A stretch of DNA of 64,000 bases from Candidatus Acidiferrales bacterium (lineage in GTDB: Bacteria > Acidobacteriota > Terriglobia > Acidiferrales > UBA7541): contig JASHSV010000307.1 in the NCBI GenBank assembly GCA_030038535.1, positions 33,389-97,388 on the forward strand. Direction: 5' to 3'. The position numbers were made by a program, and so were the translations under genes. Below, in pieces: positions 36,044 through 44,505 of the stretch. The notes below the pieces were generated by a model. That model saw only the letters and a program-made list of their open reading frames with translations. It did no database searches and had not been told where the DNA came from. How positions within the stretch are numbered: the stretch's first letter is position 1; each line of letters starts with the position of its first letter.

Positions 36044-36745
36044 ATGCCATTGGAACTAGCCAGCAAACCGATTGGAAGGGTGATGGTGATTCAGTGTCGT
36101 GGGCGAATCGCTCTGGGTGTGGAGACGCGCCTGCTGGAAGAGGAGGTGAACAGGGTAACGTTGGGAACCAAAAATGTGGTCCTGAACCTGACGGAGGCGG
36201 ACTTTGTCGACAGCGCGGGTCTGGGGCTGCTGGCGCGGATCCAGCGCTCGCTCAGGACCGACCGGGGCGACCTGAAGATCTGCGGATTGCGGGAGAGCAT
36301 TTCAAGGGTCTTCAAAATCACGCATCTGGACAAGGTCTTTGAACTCTACGAATCGGAGGAACAGGCGGTTGAGGCGTTCCGGCAGAGGGCCAGTTCCGTC
36401 GTCGAGCCAGCAAAGCATACCAAGCGAACGATTTTGTGCGTGGACGAGTCGAAAGATGTGCTGGCGTACCTCGGCGCGCTGCTGCGGCGATTGGGATATG
36501 AAGTGCTGACCACGCGGACGGCGTCTGATTTTGCGCGCTTTCTAAGGGCCACAGGACCGGACGCGGTTGTGGCCGGACCGGGAATGGGCGCGAATGCAGA
36601 GGTGAAGGAAGCACTGCGGCGGAATGGGGCCCAAGTGCCCGTGCTCCTGCTGCCCCCGGAGTTTTCGACGGCGGAAGCGGGAGAGGCCGCGAGTGAAGTC
36701 GCAGGCCGTGTGCAAGAGTTGTTCCGTGAGTCGCCGAGCCCGTGA
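36044..36745 (+). CDS. STAS (anti-anti-sigma) domain fused to receiver-like domain
   Basis: STAS: NVVLNLTEADFVDSAGLGLLARIQ; second half TILCVDESKDVLAYLGALLRRLGYEVLTTRTASDFARFLRATGPDAVV. ATG 36044. Confidence 0.87.
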   Translation: MPLELASKPIGRVMVIQCRGRIALGVETRLLEEEVNRVTLGTKNVVLNLTEADFVDSAGLGLLARIQRSLRTDRGDLKICGLRESISRVFKITHLDKVFELYESEEQAVEAFRQRASSVVEPAKHTKRTILCVDESKDVLAYLGALLRRLGYEVLTTRTASDFARFLRATGPDAVVAGPGMGANAEVKEALRRNGAQVPVLLLPPEFSTAEAGEAASEVAGRVQELFRESPSP

Positions 36746-36896
36746 GAGGATTGCCAGTCAGGATCACGCTCCGGCGCGAGAAAAATGTTCGAGTCTTGCG
36801 GGACGCTCCAGGGTCCGGCGGCATCTTAGTTAACTCCGGGGAACGCGGGACGGGGAATCCAGCAGCTAGGCGCGAAGCCCGAAGAACAGGAAGGGA

Positions 36897-37829
36897 ATGA
36901 GAAAGAAAAAAACGGGAAAGCTGTGCCTTCCACTGGCCGCCGGCTGGCTGGTGCTGGTCGTTTCCTTCTCGACGCCAGCGCGGCAGGCCGAGCCCATGCC
37001 GACCAGCGAACAGACAGCGAGCGGAAATTCGCTGGCCCCTGAATGCCAGCCAGCGGAGGCAGACGAGCCGCAATCCCCGGGAAATGCGCCGGCACAGGCA
37101 CAACCGCAGAACGAGGCACAGCCGCAGACGCCGCCGCAGCCGCAACAGGGCGAGCAGAAGCCCGGCGAGACGGAGAAGAAGCAGGGAGAGCAGTTGGAGA
37201 ACGGAATCTCCCACGATCGGCTTTTTTATCTGTTGCCAAATTTTCTGACTCTGGAAAATGCGGCCAATGTGCCCCCACTTACGGCCTTGGAGAAATATAA
37301 GGCCGTGGCCAAGGGCACTTTTGATCCGGTTCAATTCGGATGGTACGCGGTCCTGGCCGGCTACGGCCAGGAGACCGACAGCTATGCGAGCTACGGCCAG
37401 GGGGCGCTGGGCTACGCAAGACGGTACGCCACCATATTTGGCGACACCACGATTGAGAACTTCATGGTGGGGGCGGTATTTCCGGCATTGCTGCGGCAGG
37501 ACCCGCGCTATTTCCAGATGGGCAAGGGCGGCTTCTGGCGGCGGACGTGGTATGCGATGACGCGCATCGTGGTGGAGCGGGGGGATTCGCGCAACGAGCA
37601 ATGGAACGCCTCGGAGTTCTTTGGGAGCGCGCTCGCCGCGGCGATTTCCACGTACAGCTATCACCCCAGCAGCCAACGGAACATCTCCAACGTGGGGAGC
37701 ACGTGGGGAACGCAGGTGGCGCTGGATGCGGTAGCTAATGAGATGAAGGAATTCTGGCCCGACATTCGGCGGCATTTCCACAAGAAAGACGCGACCGCGG
37801 CGGGGAATGGAAAGAGTCCGGGCGATTGA
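36897..37829 (+). CDS. Exported protein of unknown function with Pro/Gln/Glu-rich N-terminal linker
   Basis: 310 aa; signal-peptide-like N-terminus, PQ-rich segment, C-terminal FDPVQFGWYAVLAGYGQETDSYASYGQGALGYARRYATIFGDTTIENFMVGAVFPALLRQDPRYF. Confidence 0.75.
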   Translation: MRKKKTGKLCLPLAAGWLVLVVSFSTPARQAEPMPTSEQTASGNSLAPECQPAEADEPQSPGNAPAQAQPQNEAQPQTPPQPQQGEQKPGETEKKQGEQLENGISHDRLFYLLPNFLTLENAANVPPLTALEKYKAVAKGTFDPVQFGWYAVLAGYGQETDSYASYGQGALGYARRYATIFGDTTIENFMVGAVFPALLRQDPRYFQMGKGGFWRRTWYAMTRIVVERGDSRNEQWNASEFFGSALAAAISTYSYHPSSQRNISNVGSTWGTQVALDAVANEMKEFWPDIRRHFHKKDATAAGNGKSPGD

Positions 37830-38022
37830 GGAATTCCGTGCCTTACGCGGCACCGAAACCAGGGAGAGTCCGCGCGTTGCGGGAGGCAAAACCGCGTGCT
37901 AGGCTCGCTTGCGTTGAATGAGGAACAGGCGGGGAAACTCCGTGCGGCGCATCGATAGCGCTGTCCCCTCCCACCAGCCGCACCAGGCATTCCAGGGCAT
38001 CGTGAAGATTCGATTCGGCGCC

Positions 38023-40263
38023 ATGCGCCGGCAGGCGGGAGCGTTGCTCGCCGCGTTGCTGGCTGGTGCGGTGGTGGCGCATGGAGGACAGGTCCGGCAG
38101 GCCAAGGCGCCGGGCAAGCAGGGACTGGTGCAACTGGAAGCGCAGCAGCAGCGGAAGGTAGGGAACACGTTTATCGCCGACGGGGACGTGGACATCCACT
38201 ATCAGTCGATGCGGTTGCGCGCCGATCACGCCGAATACAATTCGGACACCGGAGAGGCACGAGCGCGCGGCCACGTGCGCTTCGACAGCGACACGCAGAG
38301 CCTGGAAGCTACCGACGGAATCTACAACGTGCGCACCGGCCAGGGAACGTTCCACCACGTGCATGGGACGGTGCGTGCGGTGCGGATCACGAACAAGAAC
38401 GTGCTGGTGAGCCAGAACCCGTTCCTGGTTTCGGCGCGCGAGGCACGGCGTCTGAGCGATGAGAACTACGTGCTGTACAACGCCTGGGTGACCGTGTGCC
38501 CGGCGGACAGTCCCACGTGGAAGCTCTACACCCGCCGGGCTTACATCCGGATCAACAAGGACGCGCGGCTGCACTACGCAAATTTCCGGCTGCTCGGCAT
38601 GCCCATCCTGTTTCTGCCGTATGCGAGCGTGCCCGTGGGAGAGCACCTGCGGCAGTCGGGATTCCTGATTCCGGAGATCGGGCAATCCACGCTGAAGGGA
38701 TTCATTATCGGCGACGCGTTCTACTGGGCGCCGGTGACCTGGTTCGACTCGACGATCAACAGCGAGCTCTTCAGCCGGCGGGGCCCGGCGTTGTACGTGG
38801 ACCTGCGGGCGAAGCCGAGCGACAGTTTTTCGGCCTCGTATCACTTTTTCGGAGTGGACGACCGCGGCCTGCCCGGGGCCAACGGGGTGCGCGTGCCGCA
38901 AGGCGGGCACGAATCGCGCTTTCAAATGGATGCGGAGCTGCCGGAAGGCTGGCGGGCGGTGGCGGACTTGAATACGCTGACCTCGTTAACGTTCCGACTG
39001 GCCTTTGCGTCCACGTTTGCGGAAGCGGTGAACGCAGAAGTGGCCAGCACGGCATTTGTGACCAAGAATTTTGACGGGTTCAGCCTGAATTTCGGCGCGA
39101 ACGGCTACAAGAACTACTTCAGCGTCTCGCCGGAAACGTCCATCGAGCTGCGCACGGCGCCCGAAGTGCGCTTCGACTCGGTGGACATCGCGCCGTGGAA
39201 GTGGCCAGTATACGTGGGCATCGATACGTACGCGGATGCGGCGAGCCGGACGGACCCGACGCTTTCGACGCCGGACTTCGTCTCGCGGACGGAGATCGCG
39301 CCGCGAGTGACGCTGCCGCTGCGGTGGGGGCCGTGGATCGGGCTGACCACCACGTTTGCCGTGCGCGTGACGCGCTACGGCGACCAGGAGTCCGACGGCG
39401 CGGTGCTGAACAATTCGCTGGTGGAAAAGACCGCGGAGCTAACCGTGGACCTGAGGCCGCCCTCGTTCGACCGCGTGTTCGGTGACGGCGACTCGCGCTG
39501 GAAGCACGTGATCGAGCCGGATGTGACCTACACGTACGTCACCGGGATCACCGATTTCGCCGGCATCCTGCGATTCGACGAGAACGACACGCTGACGGAC
39601 ACGAATCAGGTGGAGTACTCGCTCACCCAGCGGCTGCTCCACGGCACTTCGGACAGCACCAGCGAGCTGCTGAGCTGGCGGCTCTCGCAGATTTATTATT
39701 TCGATCCCACGTTCGGCGGCGCTCTCGTGCCCGGGGCGCGAAACGTGTTCCAGGCGCTGGATTCGCTTTCGCCGTTCGCCTTCGCAGACGGCCGGAGGAA
39801 GTTTTCGCCGCTGACGAGCGAGCTGCGGCTCAGCCCGGGTGGCACCTATGAATTCGAGCTGATTCAGGATTACGACACGCAGAAGAACCAATTGCTGGCC
39901 ACCGGGACGCTGGTGAAAGTCAAACCGGGCCACGAGACCTTTTTCACGCTGTCCCATTTCCTGACTCACGGCGACACGATACTGCAGCCGCGGTCGAACC
40001 AGGTGCGCCTGCAGGCGGGCTACGGGGAGGTGAACCGCCCGGGATTCAATCTGATCACCGGGCTCAGCTACGATTTTATAAATCACTTCATCCAGAACCA
40101 GACGGTGGTGGCGAGCTACAACGGCTCGTGCTGCGGGCTGGCGTTTGAATACCGTCGGCTGGCGCTGGCCACGGTGCGGGACGAAAACCAGTTTCGTGTG
40201 TCGTTTCTGATTGCCAACATCGGAACCGCCGGAAACATCCGCCGGCAGGAGAAATTCTTCTGA
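38023..40263 (+). CDS. lptD: LPS-assembly protein LptD-like outer membrane protein
   Basis: OstA-type N-terminus (FIADGDVDIHYQSMRLRADHAEYNSDTGEARARGHVRF) and long beta-barrel C-terminus; signal peptide from 38023 (ORF extends to 37918). Confidence 0.88.
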   Translation: MRRQAGALLAALLAGAVVAHGGQVRQAKAPGKQGLVQLEAQQQRKVGNTFIADGDVDIHYQSMRLRADHAEYNSDTGEARARGHVRFDSDTQSLEATDGIYNVRTGQGTFHHVHGTVRAVRITNKNVLVSQNPFLVSAREARRLSDENYVLYNAWVTVCPADSPTWKLYTRRAYIRINKDARLHYANFRLLGMPILFLPYASVPVGEHLRQSGFLIPEIGQSTLKGFIIGDAFYWAPVTWFDSTINSELFSRRGPALYVDLRAKPSDSFSASYHFFGVDDRGLPGANGVRVPQGGHESRFQMDAELPEGWRAVADLNTLTSLTFRLAFASTFAEAVNAEVASTAFVTKNFDGFSLNFGANGYKNYFSVSPETSIELRTAPEVRFDSVDIAPWKWPVYVGIDTYADAASRTDPTLSTPDFVSRTEIAPRVTLPLRWGPWIGLTTTFAVRVTRYGDQESDGAVLNNSLVEKTAELTVDLRPPSFDRVFGDGDSRWKHVIEPDVTYTYVTGITDFAGILRFDENDTLTDTNQVEYSLTQRLLHGTSDSTSELLSWRLSQIYYFDPTFGGALVPGARNVFQALDSLSPFAFADGRRKFSPLTSELRLSPGGTYEFELIQDYDTQKNQLLATGTLVKVKPGHETFFTLSHFLTHGDTILQPRSNQVRLQAGYGEVNRPGFNLITGLSYDFINHFIQNQTVVASYNGSCCGLAFEYRRLALATVRDENQFRVSFLIANIGTAGNIRRQEKFF

Positions 40264-40343
40264 GCGGGCGGGCAGCCGAGGCGAGGAAAGAGGCCGAGGC
40301 GGGAGGGCCACGGCGGGCTTCTTCGAAGAGCGACGCGGCGTTT

Positions 40344-41705
40344 TTGCCGATCGAACGGCTGGCGGCGCTGGTGCGCGCGAAGCGGCTCTCGCCCGTCGAA
40401 TTGGTGCGCGTGTTCCTGGAGCGGATCGAACGGCTGAACCCGCGGCTGAATGCCTACATCACGGTGATGGCGGAAAGCGCGCTGGCGGATGCGCGTGCCG
40501 CGGAGCGGGAGATTGTGCGCGGGAAATGGCGCGGGCCACTCGACGGAATTCCCATCGCGGTGAAAGACAACATCTGGACGCGGGGCGTGCGGACGACCGC
40601 GGGCACGAAAATTCTGTCGAATTTCGTGCCAGAGCAGGACGCCACGGTGGTCGCGCGGCTTCGCGCTGCCGGGGCGGTTGTGATCGGGAAAACGCATCTG
40701 CACGAGTTCGCCTACGGAGTCACCAGCAACAACGTCCACTTCGGGCAGGCGCGCAATCCCTACGATCCTGCGCGCATTCCGGGAGGCTCGAGCGGAGGCA
40801 GCGCGATCGCGGTTGCCGCGGGGCTGTGCGCGGTGGCGGTGGGAACCGATACGGGGGGCTCGATCCGGATTCCCGCGGCGCTGTGCGGCGTTACAGGGTT
40901 CAAACCCACGTTTGGCGCGGTGCCCATGGATGGGATTGTGCCGCTGTGCGCGTCGCTCGATCACTGCGGGCCGATTGCGCGTACGGTGAACGACGCGCGG
41001 TTGTTGTACGAGGCGATGCGTGGAGGCCGGGGCGCGCGGACTGCGCACGCGCGTCCCGCGCGACGGCTGCGTCTCGGCTGGCCGGAGAATTACTTCTTCG
41101 AGCGGCTGGCGCCGGAGGTGAAGAGCGCGGTGGATGCCGCGGTGCGGGCGCTCGAAAAGCGCGGCGTGCGGATTACGCCGCTAAAACTGCCGCAGGTTGC
41201 GGCGGCGAATCGCGCGTCGCTTCCGATTGCCCTGGCGGAGGCGTATCAATACCACCGCGAAGCCGGATATTTTCCGGCGCGTGCGGCGGATTATTCGGAA
41301 GACGTTCGCGCGCGACTGGAGTGGGGCGCGGCGATCACCGCGGCGGATTATCTGGACGCGCGCGGCGTGGTCGGGCGGGCAACGCAGGAATTTCTGGAGT
41401 GCGCGCAGCGCGTGGATGCGCTCGTGGCGCCTACCGTGCCCGTTCCGGCGCCGCGCATCGGCGAGGAACGCATAAGGATCATGGGCGAGGAGGAGGAAGT
41501 GCGCGGCGCCCTGCTGCGATTGTGCCGGCCGGCAAATCTGTGGGGCGCGCCCGCCATCTCCATTCCCTGCGGCGCGACGACGGAGGGGCTGCCCATCGGA
41601 GTGCAATTGATCGGATTCGAGGGCCGCGAGGCCGCTTTGTGGCAGCTCGCGGAGCTCTACGAGAGCGCGACGGAATGGCACGACAGGCGGCCAGAGTTCG
41701 ATTGA
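40344..41705 (+). CDS. Amidase (amidase signature family)
   Basis: PLDGIPIAVKDNI; RIPGGSSGGSAIAVAAGLCAVAVGTDTGGSIRIPAALCGVTGFKPT. Start (TTG) uncertain. Confidence 0.93.
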   Translation: MPIERLAALVRAKRLSPVELVRVFLERIERLNPRLNAYITVMAESALADARAAEREIVRGKWRGPLDGIPIAVKDNIWTRGVRTTAGTKILSNFVPEQDATVVARLRAAGAVVIGKTHLHEFAYGVTSNNVHFGQARNPYDPARIPGGSSGGSAIAVAAGLCAVAVGTDTGGSIRIPAALCGVTGFKPTFGAVPMDGIVPLCASLDHCGPIARTVNDARLLYEAMRGGRGARTAHARPARRLRLGWPENYFFERLAPEVKSAVDAAVRALEKRGVRITPLKLPQVAAANRASLPIALAEAYQYHREAGYFPARAADYSEDVRARLEWGAAITAADYLDARGVVGRATQEFLECAQRVDALVAPTVPVPAPRIGEERIRIMGEEEEVRGALLRLCRPANLWGAPAISIPCGATTEGLPIGVQLIGFEGREAALWQLAELYESATEWHDRRPEFD

Positions 41706-41796
41706 AGCCGGAGAGACTTTCGAGGCATCCAATTCACAGGCTTGTTAGAATCGCAGATGGCGCGCGGTTCGACCGACGAAAAACGGGCACGCAATC

Positions 41797-42672
41797 ATGC
41801 AGACGGAAATGGAAATCACGTATCTGGGGGCGTTCGTTGCAGGATTGATATCGTTTCTTTCGCCGTGCGTGCTGCCGCTGGTGCCGGGCTATATCTCGAT
41901 GCTTTCGGGCATCGGAGTGGACCGGCTGCGGAAGGGCGAAGGGGCCCAGAGCACGCTGCTGTGGAGCGCGCTTTGCTTCGTGGTGGGTTTCTCCGCCGTG
42001 TTCGTTTCGCTGGGCGCAGGCGCCACGACGGTGGGGCAATTTCTTCGCGCGAACCGCGGCGCGCTGGCGCCGGTGGCGGGAGCGGTGATCGTGCTGTTTG
42101 GGCTGCACCTGGTGGGACTGCTCGTAAAAATCCCCATTCGGATCGGGCTGATTGCGGGCTGTGTGCTCGTTGTCGCGGGCTTCGCGCTCCTGGAACTCCA
42201 ACCCAGCGCGCGCGCCGGCCTGCAGCCGATCCAGCTTTTTTCCGCGTCCGTGATTTTTCTGGCCGGGCCGTATTTTTCCGGCCGGCTGACGCGCGACGTA
42301 CATCTGCGCAACGTGGGCGGGCAGCCGGGAATGGTGGGGGCGTTCCTGCTGGGGTTCGCCTTCGCCTTCGGATGGACGCCGTGCATCGGGCCGATTCTGG
42401 GGACCGTGCTGGTGATTGCGGGCGCGCAGGAAACCAAGATGCAGGGCGTGCTGCTGCTGCTGGCCTATTCGGCGGGGCTGGCTATCCCGTTCCTGGTGAC
42501 CGCGCTGGGGGTGAGCCAGTTCATGGATTTCTACCAGCGCTTCCGGAAGCACCTGCACGCGGTGGAAGTGCTGAGCGGGGTTCTGCTGCTCGTGGTGGGC
42601 TCGCTGATTTTCACGAATCACTTCACGTGGTTGTCGGGTAAACTCGGATTTTTGCAGCAATTCGCGCGCTGA
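41797..42672 (+). CDS. ccdA: Cytochrome c biogenesis / DsbD-beta-like transmembrane protein CcdA
   Basis: 291 aa; AGLISFLSPCVLPLVPGYISMLSG; GFAFAFGWTPCIGPILG; both conserved Cys present. Confidence 0.94.
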   Translation: MQTEMEITYLGAFVAGLISFLSPCVLPLVPGYISMLSGIGVDRLRKGEGAQSTLLWSALCFVVGFSAVFVSLGAGATTVGQFLRANRGALAPVAGAVIVLFGLHLVGLLVKIPIRIGLIAGCVLVVAGFALLELQPSARAGLQPIQLFSASVIFLAGPYFSGRLTRDVHLRNVGGQPGMVGAFLLGFAFAFGWTPCIGPILGTVLVIAGAQETKMQGVLLLLAYSAGLAIPFLVTALGVSQFMDFYQRFRKHLHAVEVLSGVLLLVVGSLIFTNHFTWLSGKLGFLQQFAR

Positions 42673-42687
42673 AAACGGAAGGAAGCC

Positions 42688-43278
42688 ATGAAAAAGGGAA
42701 GCTGGTTGCTGGTCGCGGTGGCGCTGGTGGCCGCGCTGGCGGTGGTTGTGCAGCGCACGCAACGCAGCGCCGCGGGCGCCTCTCACGCGCAGAACACGGC
42801 GCCGGTGACGAAACTTTCCACCGCCGGGATGCAGTCGGCGCCCGACCTAGTGCTGAAAGACCTGAACGACAAGCAGGTGAGCCTGAAGGATTACGCCGGT
42901 AAAGTGGTGCTGGTAAACTTCTGGGCCACCTGGTGCGATCCCTGCCGCGCGGAAATTCCGTGGCTGATCGAGCTGCGCAATAAGTACAACGGGCAAGGGT
43001 TCGAGGTGCTGGGCGTCTCCATGGACGACGAGGGCAAGAAAGTGGTGCAACCGTTTGTGGAGAAGGAGAAGTTCGACGTCAACGGCCAGAAATTGGGGAT
43101 GAGTTATCCCATCCTGATCGGAGATTCGGACGCGGCGGACAAATTTCTGGGCGGAATCGGCGGAATTGTGGGGCTGCCGACTTCGGTGCTCATCTCGCGC
43201 GACGGCAAGCGGGTGAAGAACACGATCGGCCCGGTGGACCCGGAAAAGCTCGAGCGCGACATCCAGAGCCTGCTTTGA
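42688..43278 (+). CDS. TlpA-like thioredoxin-fold protein
   Basis: 196 aa; VLVNFWATWCDPCRAEIPWLIEL, N-terminal membrane anchor. Confidence 0.95.
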   Translation: MKKGSWLLVAVALVAALAVVVQRTQRSAAGASHAQNTAPVTKLSTAGMQSAPDLVLKDLNDKQVSLKDYAGKVVLVNFWATWCDPCRAEIPWLIELRNKYNGQGFEVLGVSMDDEGKKVVQPFVEKEKFDVNGQKLGMSYPILIGDSDAADKFLGGIGGIVGLPTSVLISRDGKRVKNTIGPVDPEKLERDIQSLL

Positions 43279-43288
43279 GGCGACGGCC

Positions 43289-43618
43289 GTGGACGAGCAC
43301 GAATTCCGCAAACACGCCGACGCGGCGCTCGAGGCGCTGCGCAAGCGCCTGCTCGAGCTGAGCGACGAATTCGAGTTTGAAGTTGAAGGCGAGGGCGAGA
43401 AGCTGGAGTTGCAGTTCGAGGACCAGGACGAGACGCGCTTCGTCATCAGTCCGAACACGGCCGCGCGGCAAATCTGGATTTCGGCGCTCTCCACCAGCTT
43501 CAAGCTGGGATGGTCGGACGCCGCGAGCGCGTTCGTTATGGAGAAAACGGGCGAGACGCTCACGGCAGTGATGAGCCGGATTTTGACGCAGCAGATGGGA
43601 ACCGCGGTAACGGTGTAG
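43289..43618 (+). CDS. cyaY: Frataxin/CyaY-like iron donor protein
   Basis: 109 aa; MDEHEFRKHADAALEALRKRLLELSDEFEFEVEGEGEKLELQFEDQDETRFVISPNTAARQIWISALSTSFKLGW; frataxin acidic first helix and NxxxxxQIW motif. Confidence 0.85.
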   Translation: MDEHEFRKHADAALEALRKRLLELSDEFEFEVEGEGEKLELQFEDQDETRFVISPNTAARQIWISALSTSFKLGWSDAASAFVMEKTGETLTAVMSRILTQQMGTAVTV

Positions 43619-43704
43619 GGAGGCAGAACGCGGTGAGACAAGAAGGAGCTGCTGTGCGAAAGCCCGGATTTTCCAGTCACTCGTCAGTGGTCACGGGTCA
43701 CCGT

Positions 43705-44259
43705 ATGGCGTGGGCCGCGCTTTTCGGCGTGCTCGGGGCGCTGGCTGCCGCGCCTATTGTCCCTGCTCGAGGGCAAGACAGCTCGCACCCGCTGCGCGCT
43801 GCCGATGCGGTAAAGCCGCAGGTGTTTCTCTCGCTCGAGCCGGTGCCGCAAGGACGTCGGTTTGAAGTTGGCGTGGTCGCGCAGGTGGCTCAGGGCTATC
43901 ACGTGCAGGCGAACAAGGTTCTCGAGGATTATCTAATTCCCCTGACGGTGACCGCCGATTTGCCGGCGGGATTCAAACTGGTGAACACCGAGTATCCCAA
44001 GGCGACGGTGAAGAAGTTTCCGTTTGCGAAAGAGCCGATGGCGGTTTACGAAGGGCGCTTCATCGTGCGAATGGAGCTGGAAGCCGGGGCGGGCGCGGCC
44101 ACTGGTGCCACCTCGATTCCCATGACGCTGCGGTTCCAGGCCTGCAACAACCAGCTCTGCTTGCCTCCGGCGAAATTACCGGTCGCGGCGGAATTCACGG
44201 TGGCTCCTGCCGGCGCCCCGGCAAGAGCCCTGCATCCGGAGATTTTCCACAAAGAGTAG
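43705..44259 (+). CDS. DsbD N-terminal (alpha) domain-like periplasmic protein
   Basis: VFLSLEPVPQGRRFEVGVVAQVAQGYHVQANKV ... MTLRFQACNNQLCLPPAKLPV; signal peptide from MAWAALFGVLG (43705), alternative GTG 43633. Confidence 0.85.
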   Translation: MAWAALFGVLGALAAAPIVPARGQDSSHPLRAADAVKPQVFLSLEPVPQGRRFEVGVVAQVAQGYHVQANKVLEDYLIPLTVTADLPAGFKLVNTEYPKATVKKFPFAKEPMAVYEGRFIVRMELEAGAGAATGATSIPMTLRFQACNNQLCLPPAKLPVAAEFTVAPAGAPARALHPEIFHKE

Positions 44260-44505
44260 AGGCATTCGGGACCTTTCGCTCCGCCGGGATGTTCCGTCCT
44301 TTTGGACCCCTGAAATCCTCCCCTTCGCAGGTTTCGCCCCGGAAGGCGCCACTGATCTTCTGAGGGACGCACCGCATTCGCGTGTGCCCCGGGGGCACAG
44401 GGTTCGATTTCTACGGGTAGGGGGTAGAGGGCTAGGCGCGGGGGCGGGGCCGTCCTGGAGGCTCCTAATGCGAAGTTCGGAGGCGGGTTTTTCGATGCGC
44501 GGCGG

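Noticed and set aside
40211-41848. 545-aa plus-strand ORF overlapping the amidase
   Set aside because: Arg/Gly-rich alternate frame of the amidase gene, which has clear amidase signature motifs.
44330-44400. Possible riboswitch (GCGCCACTG-like string) upstream region
   Set aside because: Only one short motif matches; no adjacent downstream gene in the right orientation (gltX converges), and no full consensus.
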